From the NCBI RefSeq assembly GCF_024055715.1, contig NZ_JAMXMV010000017.1:116415-180414 (forward strand): a stretch of DNA of 64,000 nucleotides, in the 5' to 3' direction. Below are positions 55,954-64,000 of this stretch, in pieces (the stretch's first letter is position 1; every line of letters starts with the position of its first letter). Origin of the DNA: Actinoallomurus soli (GTDB lineage Bacteria > Actinomycetota > Actinomycetes > Streptosporangiales > Streptosporangiaceae). The notes beneath the pieces were generated by a model. The model was not told the DNA's origin, searched no databases, and was given only the letters and a program-made list of their open reading frames with translations. The position numbers and the translations under genes were made by a program.

Positions 55954-56062
55954 ACCGCGTGGCCTCCTGAACCGCGTGGCCTCCTGAACCGCGTGGCCTC
56001 CTGAACCGCGTGGCCTTCTGAGCCGCGTGGCCTTCTGAGCCGCGTGGCCTTCTGAGCCGCCC
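55938..56062. repeat. 17-bp minisatellite at the SARP stop codon
   Basis: Six copies of TGAACCGCGTGGCCTCC or variants start at 55951, 55968, 55985, 56002, 56019 and 56036, with partial units before (CGTGGCCTCC in the last codons) and after. Copies 4-6 carry TTC or AGCC variants. The first unit supplies the gene's TGA. The period is not a multiple of three, so each copy carries a TGA in shifted frame. Confidence 0.9.
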
Positions 56063-56172
56063 TGAGCAGCCGTGCAAGGACGTCATCCCGCCGGCTGCAA
56101 GCGGCCGATCCACCCTCCCGGCCCACTGTGGGCTCGAGCGGTCCACCGAGGACCTGAGCCGGGAGGTCGGCG

Positions 56173-57387
56173 ATGACCTGTGATGAGTGGAGACCGGGGC
56201 CGTACGGGCTCGACGCGGCAAAGGGGACGACGCTCGCCGGGAGGCGCAGCGTCCTGGTGGTGGTGCACCACCTCACGGCGGCGACGCGGCTCGCCGACGT
56301 CGTTCCGCTGGTGGAGGGCGACCGGCGGATCCAGGTCGTCTACACCGAGTCGCCGGCGTCGGTGCTGCGCGTCGGGGCGGGGGACCACCTGCGCGACCTG
56401 GGCGGCCTCCTCATCCCGTACCACCAGGCGATCCGGACGTCGTTCGACCTCGCGATCGCGGCCGGCGACGGCCGGCTCCAGGACCTGCACGCGCCGGTCC
56501 TGACGCTGCCGCACGGCGCGCCGCCCGGCGTCCTCGTCCATCGCTGGGCGGGACGGGGCCCGGCCGGGCGTCGTCCCCTGCCGGGCCTGCGGGCCGACGC
56601 GATCGCGGCAGGGGGGAGGGTCATCCCGTCCGCCCTGGCGGTCGCCCACGAGAGCCAGGTCCTGCAGGTGGGCGAGGTGTGCCCGGACGCGCTGCCCGTC
56701 ACCTTCGTCGCCGGCGATCCGACCTTCGACCGGATGCTCGCCGGCGCCGGCCGGCGGGCGGCCTACCGGCAGGCGCTGGGCGCCGGGCCCGACCAGACGC
56801 TGGTGTTCGTCTCCTCCACCTGGGGACCGCGGTCCCTCCTGGGCCGCCACGACGATCTGCCGCTCCGGCTGGCCCGGGAGCTGCCCTCGGACCGGTACCG
56901 GATCGTGGTCGCGTTCCACCCGAACATCTGGTGCTGGCACGGCCGCCGGCAGGTGGCGGCGTGGTTCGACGACTGCCGGCGGCTGGGCGTACGGATCCTT
57001 CCTCCCGAACAGGGCTGGCAGGCGGCCCTGGTGGCCGCCGACCGTCTCATCGGCGACCACGGCTCGGTGACCGGCTACGGGGCCGCTCTCGGGGTCCCGA
57101 CCCTCCTCGCGGCGTTCCCGGACGAGGACGTGATGGCCGGTTCCGCGGTCGCACTGCTGGGGCGATCGGCGCCACGGCTCGATCAGCACCGGCCGCTGGA
57201 GCCGCAGATCGCCGCCTGCACGCCCGGCCCCTCGGCCGCGCTGCGGTCGCGGCTCACCTCCCGCCCGGGGCAGGCGGCGGCGATCCTGCGCCGCCGGATG
57301 TACGAACTGCTGGGGTTGCCCGAGCCGCCCTCGGCGGCGCGTGTCGAGCCCGTCGCGCCGCCCCGGCCGCTGGAGGTGGTCCGGTGA
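56173..57387 (+). CDS. Putative GT-B/TagF-like transferase, function unknown
   Basis: A 404-residue protein. The C-terminal half has the pattern of CDP-glycerol glycerophosphotransferases and related GT-B enzymes: VFVSSTWGPRSLLG (like the PTWR strand), IVVAFHPNIW (the HP motif) and AADRLIGDHGSVTGYGAALGVPTLL (like the DxxSSxxxD/E donor loop). The N-terminal half begins VLVVVHHLTAATRLADVVPL. No membrane segment. Start ATG has GGGAGG 6 nt upstream. The next gene overlaps its stop (GTGA). Flanked by two STAND proteins. Confidence 0.6.
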   Translation: MTCDEWRPGPYGLDAAKGTTLAGRRSVLVVVHHLTAATRLADVVPLVEGDRRIQVVYTESPASVLRVGAGDHLRDLGGLLIPYHQAIRTSFDLAIAAGDGRLQDLHAPVLTLPHGAPPGVLVHRWAGRGPAGRRPLPGLRADAIAAGGRVIPSALAVAHESQVLQVGEVCPDALPVTFVAGDPTFDRMLAGAGRRAAYRQALGAGPDQTLVFVSSTWGPRSLLGRHDDLPLRLARELPSDRYRIVVAFHPNIWCWHGRRQVAAWFDDCRRLGVRILPPEQGWQAALVAADRLIGDHGSVTGYGAALGVPTLLAAFPDEDVMAGSAVALLGRSAPRLDQHRPLEPQIAACTPGPSAALRSRLTSRPGQAAAILRRRMYELLGLPEPPSAARVEPVAPPRPLEVVR

Positions 57388-57923
57388 CCGTGCGGCTGGT
57401 GCGCAACGAACTCCGCGTCGGATCCCTCCCGCTCGCCGGCCCCGCGTCCCGGGGACCGGCCGTCCGGATCGGGGAGACGGTCATCTCGGTGGTGTCGGCG
57501 TCGCTTCCCCTCTCCTGCCCGTACGAGCCCGGCCGGGTGACCGACGAGCACCTGCGGGCGGAGGCGGACGAGGAGGACCCGGCCTGGCTGGCCGTGGCCG
57601 ACGTGATCGTACGGGCCGGACCGGGCGCCCGGACGGGTCCGAGCGGCGCGCTCCTCGCGGTCGTCGAGGAAGCGTGTGAGCGGGTGGCCGTCCCGGGCGG
57701 CGGATGGGTGATCGACGTCCCCTCCTGGTATCCGCCGGGGGCGTTCGCGTCGTTCGTGCACACCTGGCTGGTCATCGGGAGGTCCCTGCGGTCCCTGACC
57801 GGGGCGTCCCTGCTGCCCGCTCATGGCGGCCCGGACTGCCGGATCCGGGCGAGGCGTGTCCTGACCTCCTCCGCGTCGGGCGCGCCGTGGGCCTCGTACA
57901 TCGCCAGCGCCGACTCGAGATGA
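57384..57923 (+). CDS. Hypothetical protein, second gene of the TagF-like operon
   Basis: About 179 residues from GTG 57384, which overlaps the previous stop (GTGA) and has GGAGG about 8 nt upstream. The start MTVRLVRNELRVGSLPLAG leads to an acidic region (EEDPAWLAVADVIV), then a hydrophobic stretch (WVIDVPSWYPPGAFASFVHTW). The last ~34 codons overlap the convergent NB-ARC gene (103 bp), which is unusual, so the true end may differ. No family is recognised. Confidence 0.5.
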   Translation: MTVRLVRNELRVGSLPLAGPASRGPAVRIGETVISVVSASLPLSCPYEPGRVTDEHLRAEADEEDPAWLAVADVIVRAGPGARTGPSGALLAVVEEACERVAVPGGGWVIDVPSWYPPGAFASFVHTWLVIGRSLRSLTGASLLPAHGGPDCRIRARRVLTSSASGAPWASYIASADSR

Positions 57924-59974
57924 GCCCGCTCGTCCCGGGGCCGGCCGCGCCGGACCGCCATGTCCGCGAGGGCCACGTGGGCGTTGGCGGCCTCATGGGT
58001 GGCGCCGATCGACTCGCTGAGGTCCACCGCCGTGCGCAGCGCCCGCTCGGCCTCGTCGACCCGCCGCAGCTCCAAATAGGAGCGGGCAAGGCTGTCAAGC
58101 GACCGGACCTCGTTGTAGGGGTCCCCGTCGGCGTGGAAGAACTCCCGGGCCTCGACCAGGTGCCGGACGCTGTCCTCGGGCCGTCCGGCGGTTCGCAGCG
58201 CGTCACCGAGGCGGCGCGCCATGATCGCCATGCCCCGGCGGACGCCGAGGCGTTCGTTGAGACGCAGGGACATGGTGAAGGTCTCGATCGCGTCGTCCGG
58301 CCGTCCGAGGGCCAGCTCGGCCAGCCCGCGGATCTCCAGGGCGGTGGCCTCACCGGTCGGATGATCGGTCGCCCTTTCCAGCGCCACGGCCCGCGACGCG
58401 TGATCCAGTGCGGCCGCGAAGTCCTTGAGGTTCAGGTGTGCGGAGCCGAGCTGTTCGAGGATCCGTGCCTCGGCGCGACGGTCCCCGCAGGCGCGCGCCG
58501 CGTTCAGGCCGAGCTCGTGGGTGGCGAGCCAGTCGCGGTAGTGCTTGCGGTAGACGAACAACGGCCACAGCGCCTCACAGACCTCCCACGTCTCACGGTC
58601 GTGGCCGTGCTCGGCCGCGAGCCGCTGCACGGCGACGAGGTTGGTGCGTTCCGACTCGAGCCAGGCGAGGGCGTCCTCCCTGTCGAGCAGGGGGAGGAGC
58701 TCGGCGTCCGTATGGTGGTCCCTGAGCCGCCACCGCCCGGGGATCACGCTCACGTCCGCCACGGCCGCCCCGCGCAGGTAGTGGTCGACGATTCGTCGGA
58801 TCGCGGCGCCGCGGGCGGCCGGCGTCTCGTCCCGGTCGGCGGCGGACCGCGCGTGCAGGCGCAACAGGTCGTGGAACCGGTAACGGTCGTCGTCGGTTTC
58901 CTGGAGCAGGTTGGCGTCGACGAGGACGTCCAGGACACGGGCGGCCGCCTCCGTGTCGAGCCCGGCCGCCGCGGCGGCGGCCGCGAGGTCGAAGTCGGGG
59001 CCGGGGTGCAGGCCGAGCAGCCGGTACGCGCATGCCGCGTCGTCGGGCAGCGCGGCGTACGACGCGTCGAAGACCGCTCGTACGGACAGGTCGTCGTCGA
59101 CGTGCAGGGCGGCCAGCCGGCGTCTCTCGTCGTTGAGCTCGTCGACCAGGCGGGAGATGGGCCACCGGCGCCGGGTCGCCAGCCGCGCCGCGGACGTGCA
59201 CAGCGCGAGGGGCAGCCGCCCGCACAGCTCCGCGAGCTCCCTGGCCTTGCCCGCCTCCCTCGCCGTGCGGTCGCTGCCGAGCATGCGGTCGAGCAGGGTC
59301 CGCGCACCGGTGTGGTCGAGCGGGTCGAGGTCCAGGAACGTCGCTCCGTGCATCGCCAGGCCCGACAGCTGCCGCCGCGCCGTGATGATCACAATGTTCG
59401 GGCCGTTACCGGGGAGCAAAGGCCGCACCTGTGCGGCGGAGACGGCGTTGTCGAGCACGATGATGAGTCGCCGTCCGGTGGTCAGGGACCGGAACAACGC
59501 CGACTGCTCCTCCGCCGCAAGTGGAACATCACCGGCGGCCACGCCCAGCGATCGAAGAAGACTGGCCAGGCCTTCTTCAGGTGTCAAATGGGGTATTCCG
59601 GAATATCCTTGGAGGTCGATATAGAGCTGGCCGTCGGGGTAGCCGGAGCTGACGCTCCGGAGCCAGCACAGGCCGAGCGTCGTCTTCCCGATCCCCCCTT
59701 GACCCGTGATTACGGCGAGCATCGTCCGAGCGTCTTCCGCGGCGTCACGCGCCAGGCGTTGCAGCGTGGCGATCTCTTGCTCACGGTTCGTGAAATGCGA
59801 GGGACATATCGGTAATTGTGCTGGTGTCGGATGCGATGCCGGGGGAGCGGCGTTGAAAATGATGTTCCCCTCAATGGACCGCGCTTGGACGCTGGCGCCC
59901 AGGGCGGCATCACGGATGGTGTTGCTTGTGATTTCGGGCTCTGACTCCTGCTCGCGGTCAGCGTGCTCGGTCAC
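57821..59974 (-). CDS. NB-ARC/TPR STAND protein without DNA-binding domain
   Basis: About 717 residues if started at GTG 59974 (GAGG about 9 nt upstream); GTG 60100 is an alternative that overlaps the 62-residue ORF. The N-terminus has the QARSIEGNIIFN motif typical of actinobacterial FxxD/NB-ARC proteins. The P-loop is AVITGQGGIGKTTLGL, Walker B LIIVLDNA and the NB-ARC GLPL motif GRLPLAL. TPRs run from about 470 to 700 (ALDHASRAVALERATDHPTGEA, SLDSLARSYLELRRVDEAE). No winged helix at the N-terminus, so it senses and signals rather than binding DNA directly. Converges on the two-gene operon. Confidence 0.85.
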   Translation of the reverse strand: MTEHADREQESEPEITSNTIRDAALGASVQARSIEGNIIFNAAPPASHPTPAQLPICPSHFTNREQEIATLQRLARDAAEDARTMLAVITGQGGIGKTTLGLCWLRSVSSGYPDGQLYIDLQGYSGIPHLTPEEGLASLLRSLGVAAGDVPLAAEEQSALFRSLTTGRRLIIVLDNAVSAAQVRPLLPGNGPNIVIITARRQLSGLAMHGATFLDLDPLDHTGARTLLDRMLGSDRTAREAGKARELAELCGRLPLALCTSAARLATRRRWPISRLVDELNDERRRLAALHVDDDLSVRAVFDASYAALPDDAACAYRLLGLHPGPDFDLAAAAAAAGLDTEAAARVLDVLVDANLLQETDDDRYRFHDLLRLHARSAADRDETPAARGAAIRRIVDHYLRGAAVADVSVIPGRWRLRDHHTDAELLPLLDREDALAWLESERTNLVAVQRLAAEHGHDRETWEVCEALWPLFVYRKHYRDWLATHELGLNAARACGDRRAEARILEQLGSAHLNLKDFAAALDHASRAVALERATDHPTGEATALEIRGLAELALGRPDDAIETFTMSLRLNERLGVRRGMAIMARRLGDALRTAGRPEDSVRHLVEAREFFHADGDPYNEVRSLDSLARSYLELRRVDEAERALRTAVDLSESIGATHEAANAHVALADMAVRRGRPRDERAHLESALAMYEAHGAPDAEEVRTRLARIRQSGPP

Positions 59975-60096
59975 GAAGAACACCTCGGATATCGAGTGCA
60001 GTTCATCAACGCTAAAGCGGATCAAGACCATCTGCAAGGCGGTCTGTTGGTGCCGCGTCGTTCGCCGGGCGGGCCGGCGCCTCCCGGCGCTCGGAG

Positions 60097-60285
60097 TCAC
60101 CGCTCGTCGGGGAGATCCGCGAGGATCCGGCGGGCCGCTCGCGGATGGCGCCGGATCAGGTCGGTGAGCTGCTCGAGCTCGGACCAGTGCGCGACACCGA
60201 CGACCGGGACGCTCGCCAGTGTCGCGCGGAAGTCGTCCAGTGCCGCCTGGATCCGCCGGGCCCGGTCGGTGTCGTCATCGCCCAT
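60097..60285 (-). CDS. 62-residue ORF upstream of the NB-ARC gene
   Basis: ATG 60285 with AAGG 3 nt and GGAGG about 10 nt upstream opens MGDDDTDRARRIQAALDDFR..., ending RRHPRAARRILADLPDER. Its TGA overlaps a GTG that could start the NB-ARC gene (GTGA), hinting at coupling. Mainly helical and charged. No family is recognised. Confidence 0.5.
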   Translation of the reverse strand: MGDDDTDRARRIQAALDDFRATLASVPVVGVAHWSELEQLTDLIRRHPRAARRILADLPDER

Positions 60286-60449
60286 GAACCTTCGCCCTCC
60301 GTCCCCCCGGGGCGGTGGCGCCACCGTCCAGTCCCCGCGCGCCACCGCCCCCCGGACGCTCGAGGCGGCCCGCCAACCCACCGATGAAAGCGGCCGCCAG
60401 AACGTCTGGCCTCTCGGTGAGTAACCTAGCAGCTCCATAGAGCGGTGTA

Positions 60450-60465
60450 TAGCGGTAGGCCGCTA
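60450..60465. promoter_or_regulatory. Inverted repeat upstream of the GntR gene
   Basis: TAGCGG-TAGG-CCGCTA is a perfect 6-bp dyad 43 bp before the GntR start. It could be the autoregulatory site. Confidence 0.4.
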
Positions 60466-60495
60466 CCTGTGCGTTCGTGCAGCTCAACGGTGCTC

Positions 60496-60508
60496 TAGCG
60501 TGATCTCC
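60496..60508 (+). promoter_or_regulatory. Leaderless promoter -10 for the GntR gene
   Basis: TAGCGT (TANNNT) sits exactly 7 nt before GTG 60509, as at the response regulator and soxR. This favours GTG 60509 over GTG 60500 as start. Confidence 0.45.
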
Positions 60509-60781
60509 GTGAGCGACGAGAAGCCGGTTTTCGACGAATCTGACCCGGAATACCGTTACAAGCAGGTCGCCGACCACATCGCGAAGCGCATCGAGAAGGG
60601 CGAGCTGCGGCCCGCCACGCGGCTCCCGGGGGAGCGCGACCTCGCGGTGGAGTACGGCGTGGCGCTCGGCACCGCCCGGCGCGCCGTCCGTGACCTACGG
60701 GAACGCCGGCTGGTCATCACCCTTCCCGCGAAGGGCACCTACATCCGCGCGCCGAAGAAGGACGACGGCGCCGACGGGTGA
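60509..60781 (+). CDS. GntR-family winged-helix regulator, single domain
   Basis: A 90-residue regulator with only the GntR DNA-binding domain: YKQVADHIAKRIEKGELRPATRLPGERDLAVEYGV (in part) and the wing RLVITLPAKGTYIRAP. No effector domain, like many short actinobacterial GntR proteins that act near mobile or antibiotic genes. Start GTG 60509. It faces the DUF4253 gene (33-bp gap). Confidence 0.85.
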   Translation: MSDEKPVFDESDPEYRYKQVADHIAKRIEKGELRPATRLPGERDLAVEYGVALGTARRAVRDLRERRLVITLPAKGTYIRAPKKDDGADG

Positions 60782-60814
60782 GGGTGATCCGGCCCGGCCT
60801 CACCTGAGGGTCGG

Positions 60815-61615
60815 TCACTCCCACCAGAAGGACCACAGGGAGCTGCCGCAGATCTCCTCGGCGTGCCCTTCCAGGGTCCCGGGCCCCTGCAGGATGACCT
60901 CCGGGCAGAACGTCCAGTGCTCGGCCGCGACGTGCAGCGCGTGCCGGAAGGTGGTCGGCGGCGCGGCGACGCTCAGCTCCAGCGTGTTGAACCCGATCCC
61001 GATGAGGCGCGCCCCGAACCGGTCCTCCCAGCTGCGCACCACCGCCGAAAGGGGCGCGGTCCAGGGATTGTGGTGACGCGCGCCCTGCCACCCCATCGCG
61101 GTCAGCGCGTCGGCGCCGCGGGTCACGGGCACGAGCCCCAGGGGCCGCCCGTCGAGGACCTCCACGCACCGCCCGGCGAGGGCGTCGGGATCCTCTCTCC
61201 GCTCACCCGGAGGGGCCAGGCCGGGGGAGTAGCGGCCGAAGGGGGTGATGTCCGCGGCGGGCTCGTCCCATTCGGCCCAGACCTCGGCCATGAACGCGGC
61301 CGCGTCGTAGTTGTCGATCTCGTCGATCGGCTCGGGTGCGATCTGGCCGGTGGACCACGGCTGCGTGGTGTCCTCCAGCATCACCGGCCACAGACCCGAC
61401 GCGTGGGTCTCGGCCCGCAGCCGGGACCACAGCGCGCACGGCGCCGGGTCGTCGCTGATCCAGAAGGCGGGCCGCTTGGCCGGCTGATGCTGCGGGTAGC
61501 CCGGGTCGGGCCAGACCACGTATCCGGACGGGAGTGTCACTGAGAGTGTCCGACCGGCGCCGCCGTCGGGGAAGAGTTCAGCCACTTCTGGCGGCAGCCG
61601 TTCGTGATAGTCCAT
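60815..61615 (-). CDS. DUF4253-domain protein
   Basis: A 266-residue protein. The C-terminal half matches the DUF4253 layout: LGLVPVTRGADALTAMGWQGA, then SWEDRFGARLIGIGFNTLELSVA and ALHVAAEHWTFCPEVILQG. The N-terminal region is specific. ATG 61615. DUF4253 proteins occur in actinomycetes and as possible immunity-like SMI1 relatives; no toxin is adjacent, so function is unassigned. Confidence 0.75.
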   Translation of the reverse strand: MDYHERLPPEVAELFPDGGAGRTLSVTLPSGYVVWPDPGYPQHQPAKRPAFWISDDPAPCALWSRLRAETHASGLWPVMLEDTTQPWSTGQIAPEPIDEIDNYDAAAFMAEVWAEWDEPAADITPFGRYSPGLAPPGERREDPDALAGRCVEVLDGRPLGLVPVTRGADALTAMGWQGARHHNPWTAPLSAVVRSWEDRFGARLIGIGFNTLELSVAAPPTTFRHALHVAAEHWTFCPEVILQGPGTLEGHAEEICGSSLWSFWWE

Positions 61616-61663
61616 CGCAGTCGCTCCGGCGCCGGGCGGATCCCGGCGCTGCGGAGATCGTAG

Positions 61664-61701
61664 TGCGGCCGGGCCGCCCGTGTGCGGGCGGCCCGGCCGC
61701 A
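61664..61701 (-). terminator. 17-bp-stem terminator of the SGNH lipase gene
   Basis: Perfect stem TGCGGCCGGGCCGCCCG/CGGGCGGCCCGGCCGCA with loop TGTG, 45 bp after the lipase stop on the minus strand. The strongest terminator in the window. Confidence 0.8.
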
Positions 61702-61745
61702 TGGTCCGGAGTCTGCGGGCCTCGGCTCTTCCGAGGCCGCGGACC

Positions 61746-62564
61746 TCAGCTCTTCGAGGCCGCGGCGAGCGCCGTCTGGCCGCTGAAGACCGGCAGGTAA
61801 CCGCTGGCGTGGCCGGTCGCCGTCGGGTGGTAGGAGTTGCCGATCGGCCAGGTCACCGCGTTGAGCCAGTTGTCGCCCGAGCACAGCTCGTGCCCGGCGA
61901 ACTGGCCGCGTACGTCGGCGAAGGTGAACCCGGCGTTGGCCGCGGCCTTGCCGATCACGGTGTCGAGCTCGTCGGCGGCGCTGTTCAGGGCGACGTGCTT
62001 GGTGTGGCTCATCCCGATGCACCCGGAGTCGTTGGTGATGTAAAGGTGCGGATAGTCGAGCACGACGACGTGCGCGTTCGGGGCCTTCGACCGGATCGAC
62101 GAGTAGACGTTGTTCAGCAGGCCCGGAAGCTGCGTGTCGGCGAAGTTCTTCGCGGTGTTCACCGCGCTGACGCAGGACGAGTCCGAACTCAGGACGCAGG
62201 TCTGCATGACGTTGCTGAATCCGGCGTCGTTGCCGCCGATCGTGATGCTCACCAGCGAGGTGCTCGAGTTGAGCGAGCCGAGCTGGCTGTTCAGCACGTC
62301 GCCGGTCTTGGCGCCGGCGCAGGCGGCGAACGCGAACGAGGCGGGGGAGTGCGCGGCGGCCCACTTGGCGGGGTAGGCGTTGCTGCTGCGCTGGCAGGCG
62401 CTGTCCAGGTCGTACGAACCGGCACCGGTGCCCGACGAGTACGAGTCGCCGAGCGCAACGTAATTGGTCGTCGACGCCGAGGCGGAGGTGGCGGCGCCGG
62501 CCACGGTGGCGGCCGAAACGGCCAGCGCACACGCTGCGGAGACGACGAGGCGGGGGAGTTTCAT
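61746..62564 (-). CDS. Secreted SGNH/GDSL hydrolase (lipase)
   Basis: A 272-residue esterase with a signal peptide (MKLPRLVVSAACALAVSAAT, cleaved near Ala30). Block I is ALGDSYSSG (Ser41), block III TIGGNDAGF (Asn), block V DNWLNAVTWPIGNSYHPT (Asp...His). Four or more Cys suggest disulfides. It resembles secreted streptomycete lipases. ATG 62564 has GGAGAGTCG upstream. Confidence 0.9.
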   Translation of the reverse strand: MKLPRLVVSAACALAVSAATVAGAATSASASTTNYVALGDSYSSGTGAGSYDLDSACQRSSNAYPAKWAAAHSPASFAFAACAGAKTGDVLNSQLGSLNSSTSLVSITIGGNDAGFSNVMQTCVLSSDSSCVSAVNTAKNFADTQLPGLLNNVYSSIRSKAPNAHVVVLDYPHLYITNDSGCIGMSHTKHVALNSAADELDTVIGKAAANAGFTFADVRGQFAGHELCSGDNWLNAVTWPIGNSYHPTATGHASGYLPVFSGQTALAAASKS

Positions 62565-62670
62565 CGACTCTCCTGAATGGGGGGGACGGAGGCTCGACTA
62601 ACTCAAGCACCGAAATCCCCGTTTGAGGAGAAGCCGAAATCGGCCAGTTTTCGTGACCGATTCAGTCGTT

Positions 62671-62692
62671 GACATCCGACGGAACAGATGTC
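62671..62692. promoter_or_regulatory. Inverted repeat GACATC-N10-GATGTC upstream of the SGNH gene
   Basis: A 6-bp dyad about 110 bp before the lipase start, within a lower-GC promoter region (GTTAACTATTGTCAG). It may be a regulator site. Confidence 0.4.
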
Positions 62693-62765
62693 AGATTTGT
62701 TAACTATTGTCAGAGACGGTCGATTTCGGCGTTCCGGTGAAAGGCACGGGTCGACCTGCGGTTTC

Positions 62766-63746
62766 TCAGGCGAGGGCCACCTGGGAGTCGCGGCCGAGCG
62801 CGATCAGCGCGAGATTGCGCAGTGAAACCGATCCCGGGCGCAGGTAGTCACCGTGGCCTCCGGGCCCGGCCGCGAAGACCCGCGCGCCGAACGCCGGCGA
62901 CACCGGGTCGGTGCCGAAACCCAGTCCGAGCACCCGCACATGCGGGACCATCCCGATCCAGTCGCTCGCCCCACGCCCCGCCCAGACCCGGGCCCGCGTG
63001 CCCAGGCCGGCCGCGCTGGACGCCGACATCCCCGGGCTCCCGAACGCCGCCACGGCGTTGACGGGCAGGCCTCTGACCGCCTCACCGCACACGACCGATC
63101 CGTAGCTGTGACAGAGCAGGGTCGTGTCGGCGGACGGGTTGAGGCGGTGGACATCGGTCACGAACCGGCGGAGCCGGGCCGCGCCCGTGTCGGCGCGGAA
63201 GTCCGTGATGACCCCCGGGCTCGTCACCTTCGGCGGGCTGTAGCCCAGCCAGGCGACCACGGCCAGATTCGTACCCGGCTCGATCCGGCGGGCCTGGCCG
63301 AGCAGCGCCCGCGCCCCGCCGCCCGGCGTGGCGTACGGCCGGCTCCCTCGGACGTCGAACGTCGTCAGGGTCGTGTCGGCGCCCGGCACCAGGATCGCCA
63401 CCCGCCGCGCGTGCGCGAGGTCACCGAGGACCTCGACGCCACGGCCGGTGCCGCGCGCGTCGAAGAACAGGAACTGGCGGCCGGGCGTCATGAGGCGGGT
63501 CAGCGACCGGGCCATCGCGAAGTCCTGGATCCGTCGCGCCGTCTTCAGCGCGGCCCCCATCGCGCGGCGGTTCGCCTTATAGCGGGCGGCGAGGGTCGAC
63601 ACCGACAGGGCCGGCAGGGCCCCGGGCTTGGCGTACATGTTGACGCGTCCCGCGCCGAGGGTCGTCACCCAGATCGCGATCACGACCGCGACGGCCGCCA
63701 GGCACCTGCTGAGTCCACGGGTACGAGGCAGTCGAGGTGTGATCAT
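62766..63746 (-). CDS. DUF1023-type alpha/beta hydrolase, membrane-anchored
   Basis: A 326-residue protein with an N-terminal anchor (CLAAVAVVIAIWVTTLGAG). The DUF1023 core holds LVPGADTTLTTFD, VVAWLGYSPP and the nucleophile elbow LLCHSYGSVVCGE (Ser), with Asp/His near WIGMVPHVRVLGLG and GGHGDYLRPG. ATG 63746 has GGAGG 8 nt upstream. Likely an exported esterase/lipase-like enzyme; the substrate is unknown. Confidence 0.85.
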   Translation of the reverse strand: MITPRLPRTRGLSRCLAAVAVVIAIWVTTLGAGRVNMYAKPGALPALSVSTLAARYKANRRAMGAALKTARRIQDFAMARSLTRLMTPGRQFLFFDARGTGRGVEVLGDLAHARRVAILVPGADTTLTTFDVRGSRPYATPGGGARALLGQARRIEPGTNLAVVAWLGYSPPKVTSPGVITDFRADTGAARLRRFVTDVHRLNPSADTTLLCHSYGSVVCGEAVRGLPVNAVAAFGSPGMSASSAAGLGTRARVWAGRGASDWIGMVPHVRVLGLGFGTDPVSPAFGARVFAAGPGGHGDYLRPGSVSLRNLALIALGRDSQVALA

Positions 63747-64000
63747 ACGGGGGATCCTCCAGGTGACGAGGCACGGCGTGAGCGGGAGCCGGATCCGGAC
63801 GAGGCCGGCCGCGCACCCGCCGGCCGGCTCTGGAAGAGGCTCCCACGCGGCACCGGGCCACAGCATAGGTCACTTCGATTGTCACCATGCCGTGGTCGGG
63901 CCGCTGCGAAGTGAGACGGGCGGCCGGGGTCGTTGGTTCGCCCCCGCCGCCCCCCCATCCCACCGGACCCACCCAGCCGCTCCCGGTCCGGCACAACCGA
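63747..64000. other. 254-bp stretch at window end
   Basis: No gene can be supported here; the sequence continues outside the window. It probably holds the promoter of the DUF1023 gene. Confidence 0.3.

Noticed and set aside
55938..56062. CRISPR array
   Set aside because: Direct 17-bp repeats with no spacers and no cas genes.

Overview
The window is very GC-rich DNA with frequent GTG starts, strong third-position G/C bias, a SARP/STAND regulator, an Lsr2 nucleoid protein, an LprG-type lipoprotein with its MFS partner, an NhaA-DsbA fusion and many SpoIIE-type phosphatases. This points to a filamentous actinomycete. The mix resembles Streptosporangiales/Thermomonosporaceae such as Actinomadura or Actinoallomurus, but that is inference and not a sequence match. 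No rRNA, tRNA, CRISPR array or replication origin was found.

Layout. 0-8.3 kb: end of a phospholipase-D-like protein, an lprG-like lipoprotein and MFS pair divergent from a two-component system, and two secreted proteins of unknown role. 8.3-16.9 kb: signalling block with two GAF/SpoIIE phosphatases around a MarR regulator, and a 1415-residue soluble hybrid histidine kinase built on a 276-bp tandem HAMP repeat. 16.9-21.8 kb: SoxR-type regulator divergent from a flavin reductase, MFS pump and patatin run followed by a cytochrome P450, which looks like a redox-stress or drug-response module. 21.9-33.7 kb: small metabolic genes, each next to its own regulator: hydrolase, pentapeptide-repeat membrane protein, GlxA-type regulator with a cupin, a truncated XRE protein, an XRE-cupin regulator with methyltransferase and MFS pump, a small-ORF/SDR pair, GNAT, and an MFS-PEBP fusion facing a MarR regulator across a repeated operator.

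33.7-37.3 kb: RsbW-like ATPase, a probable immunity gene with a type-VII-like polymorphic toxin carrying a PD-(D/E)xK nuclease tip (base composition is lower in GC here), a STAS protein and a winged-helix regulator. 37.4-41.2 kb: an unrecognised TIM-barrel-like protein with a CxCxxC motif, a further SpoIIE phosphatase with its downstream partner, and Lsr2. 41.3-51.1 kb: large subtilase-like/FG-GAP secreted protein, SRPBCC protein, methyltransferase, TetR with acyl-CoA ligase, and NhaA-DsbA. 51.1-60.8 kb: a small membrane protein ending in a duplicated PEIWMP motif, a decayed IS4-type transposase, a SARP-NB-ARC-TPR regulator ending in a 17-bp minisatellite, a two-gene operon of unknown function (first gene TagF/GT-B-like), and a convergent NB-ARC-TPR protein. 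60.8-64 kb: DUF4253 protein, secreted SGNH lipase and a DUF1023 hydrolase.

Common threads. Several regulators (response regulator, SoxR, GntR, GlxA-type) appear to be leaderless, with TANNNT 6-7 nt before the start codon. Three SpoIIE phosphatases, one RsbW-like kinase and one STAS protein suggest a dispersed partner-switching network. Best candidates for something undescribed: the toxin/immunity pair, the PEIWMP peptide, the MFS-PEBP fusion, the 47-residue ORF coupled to an SDR lacking its catalytic tyrosine, and the STAND-flanked TagF-like operon.
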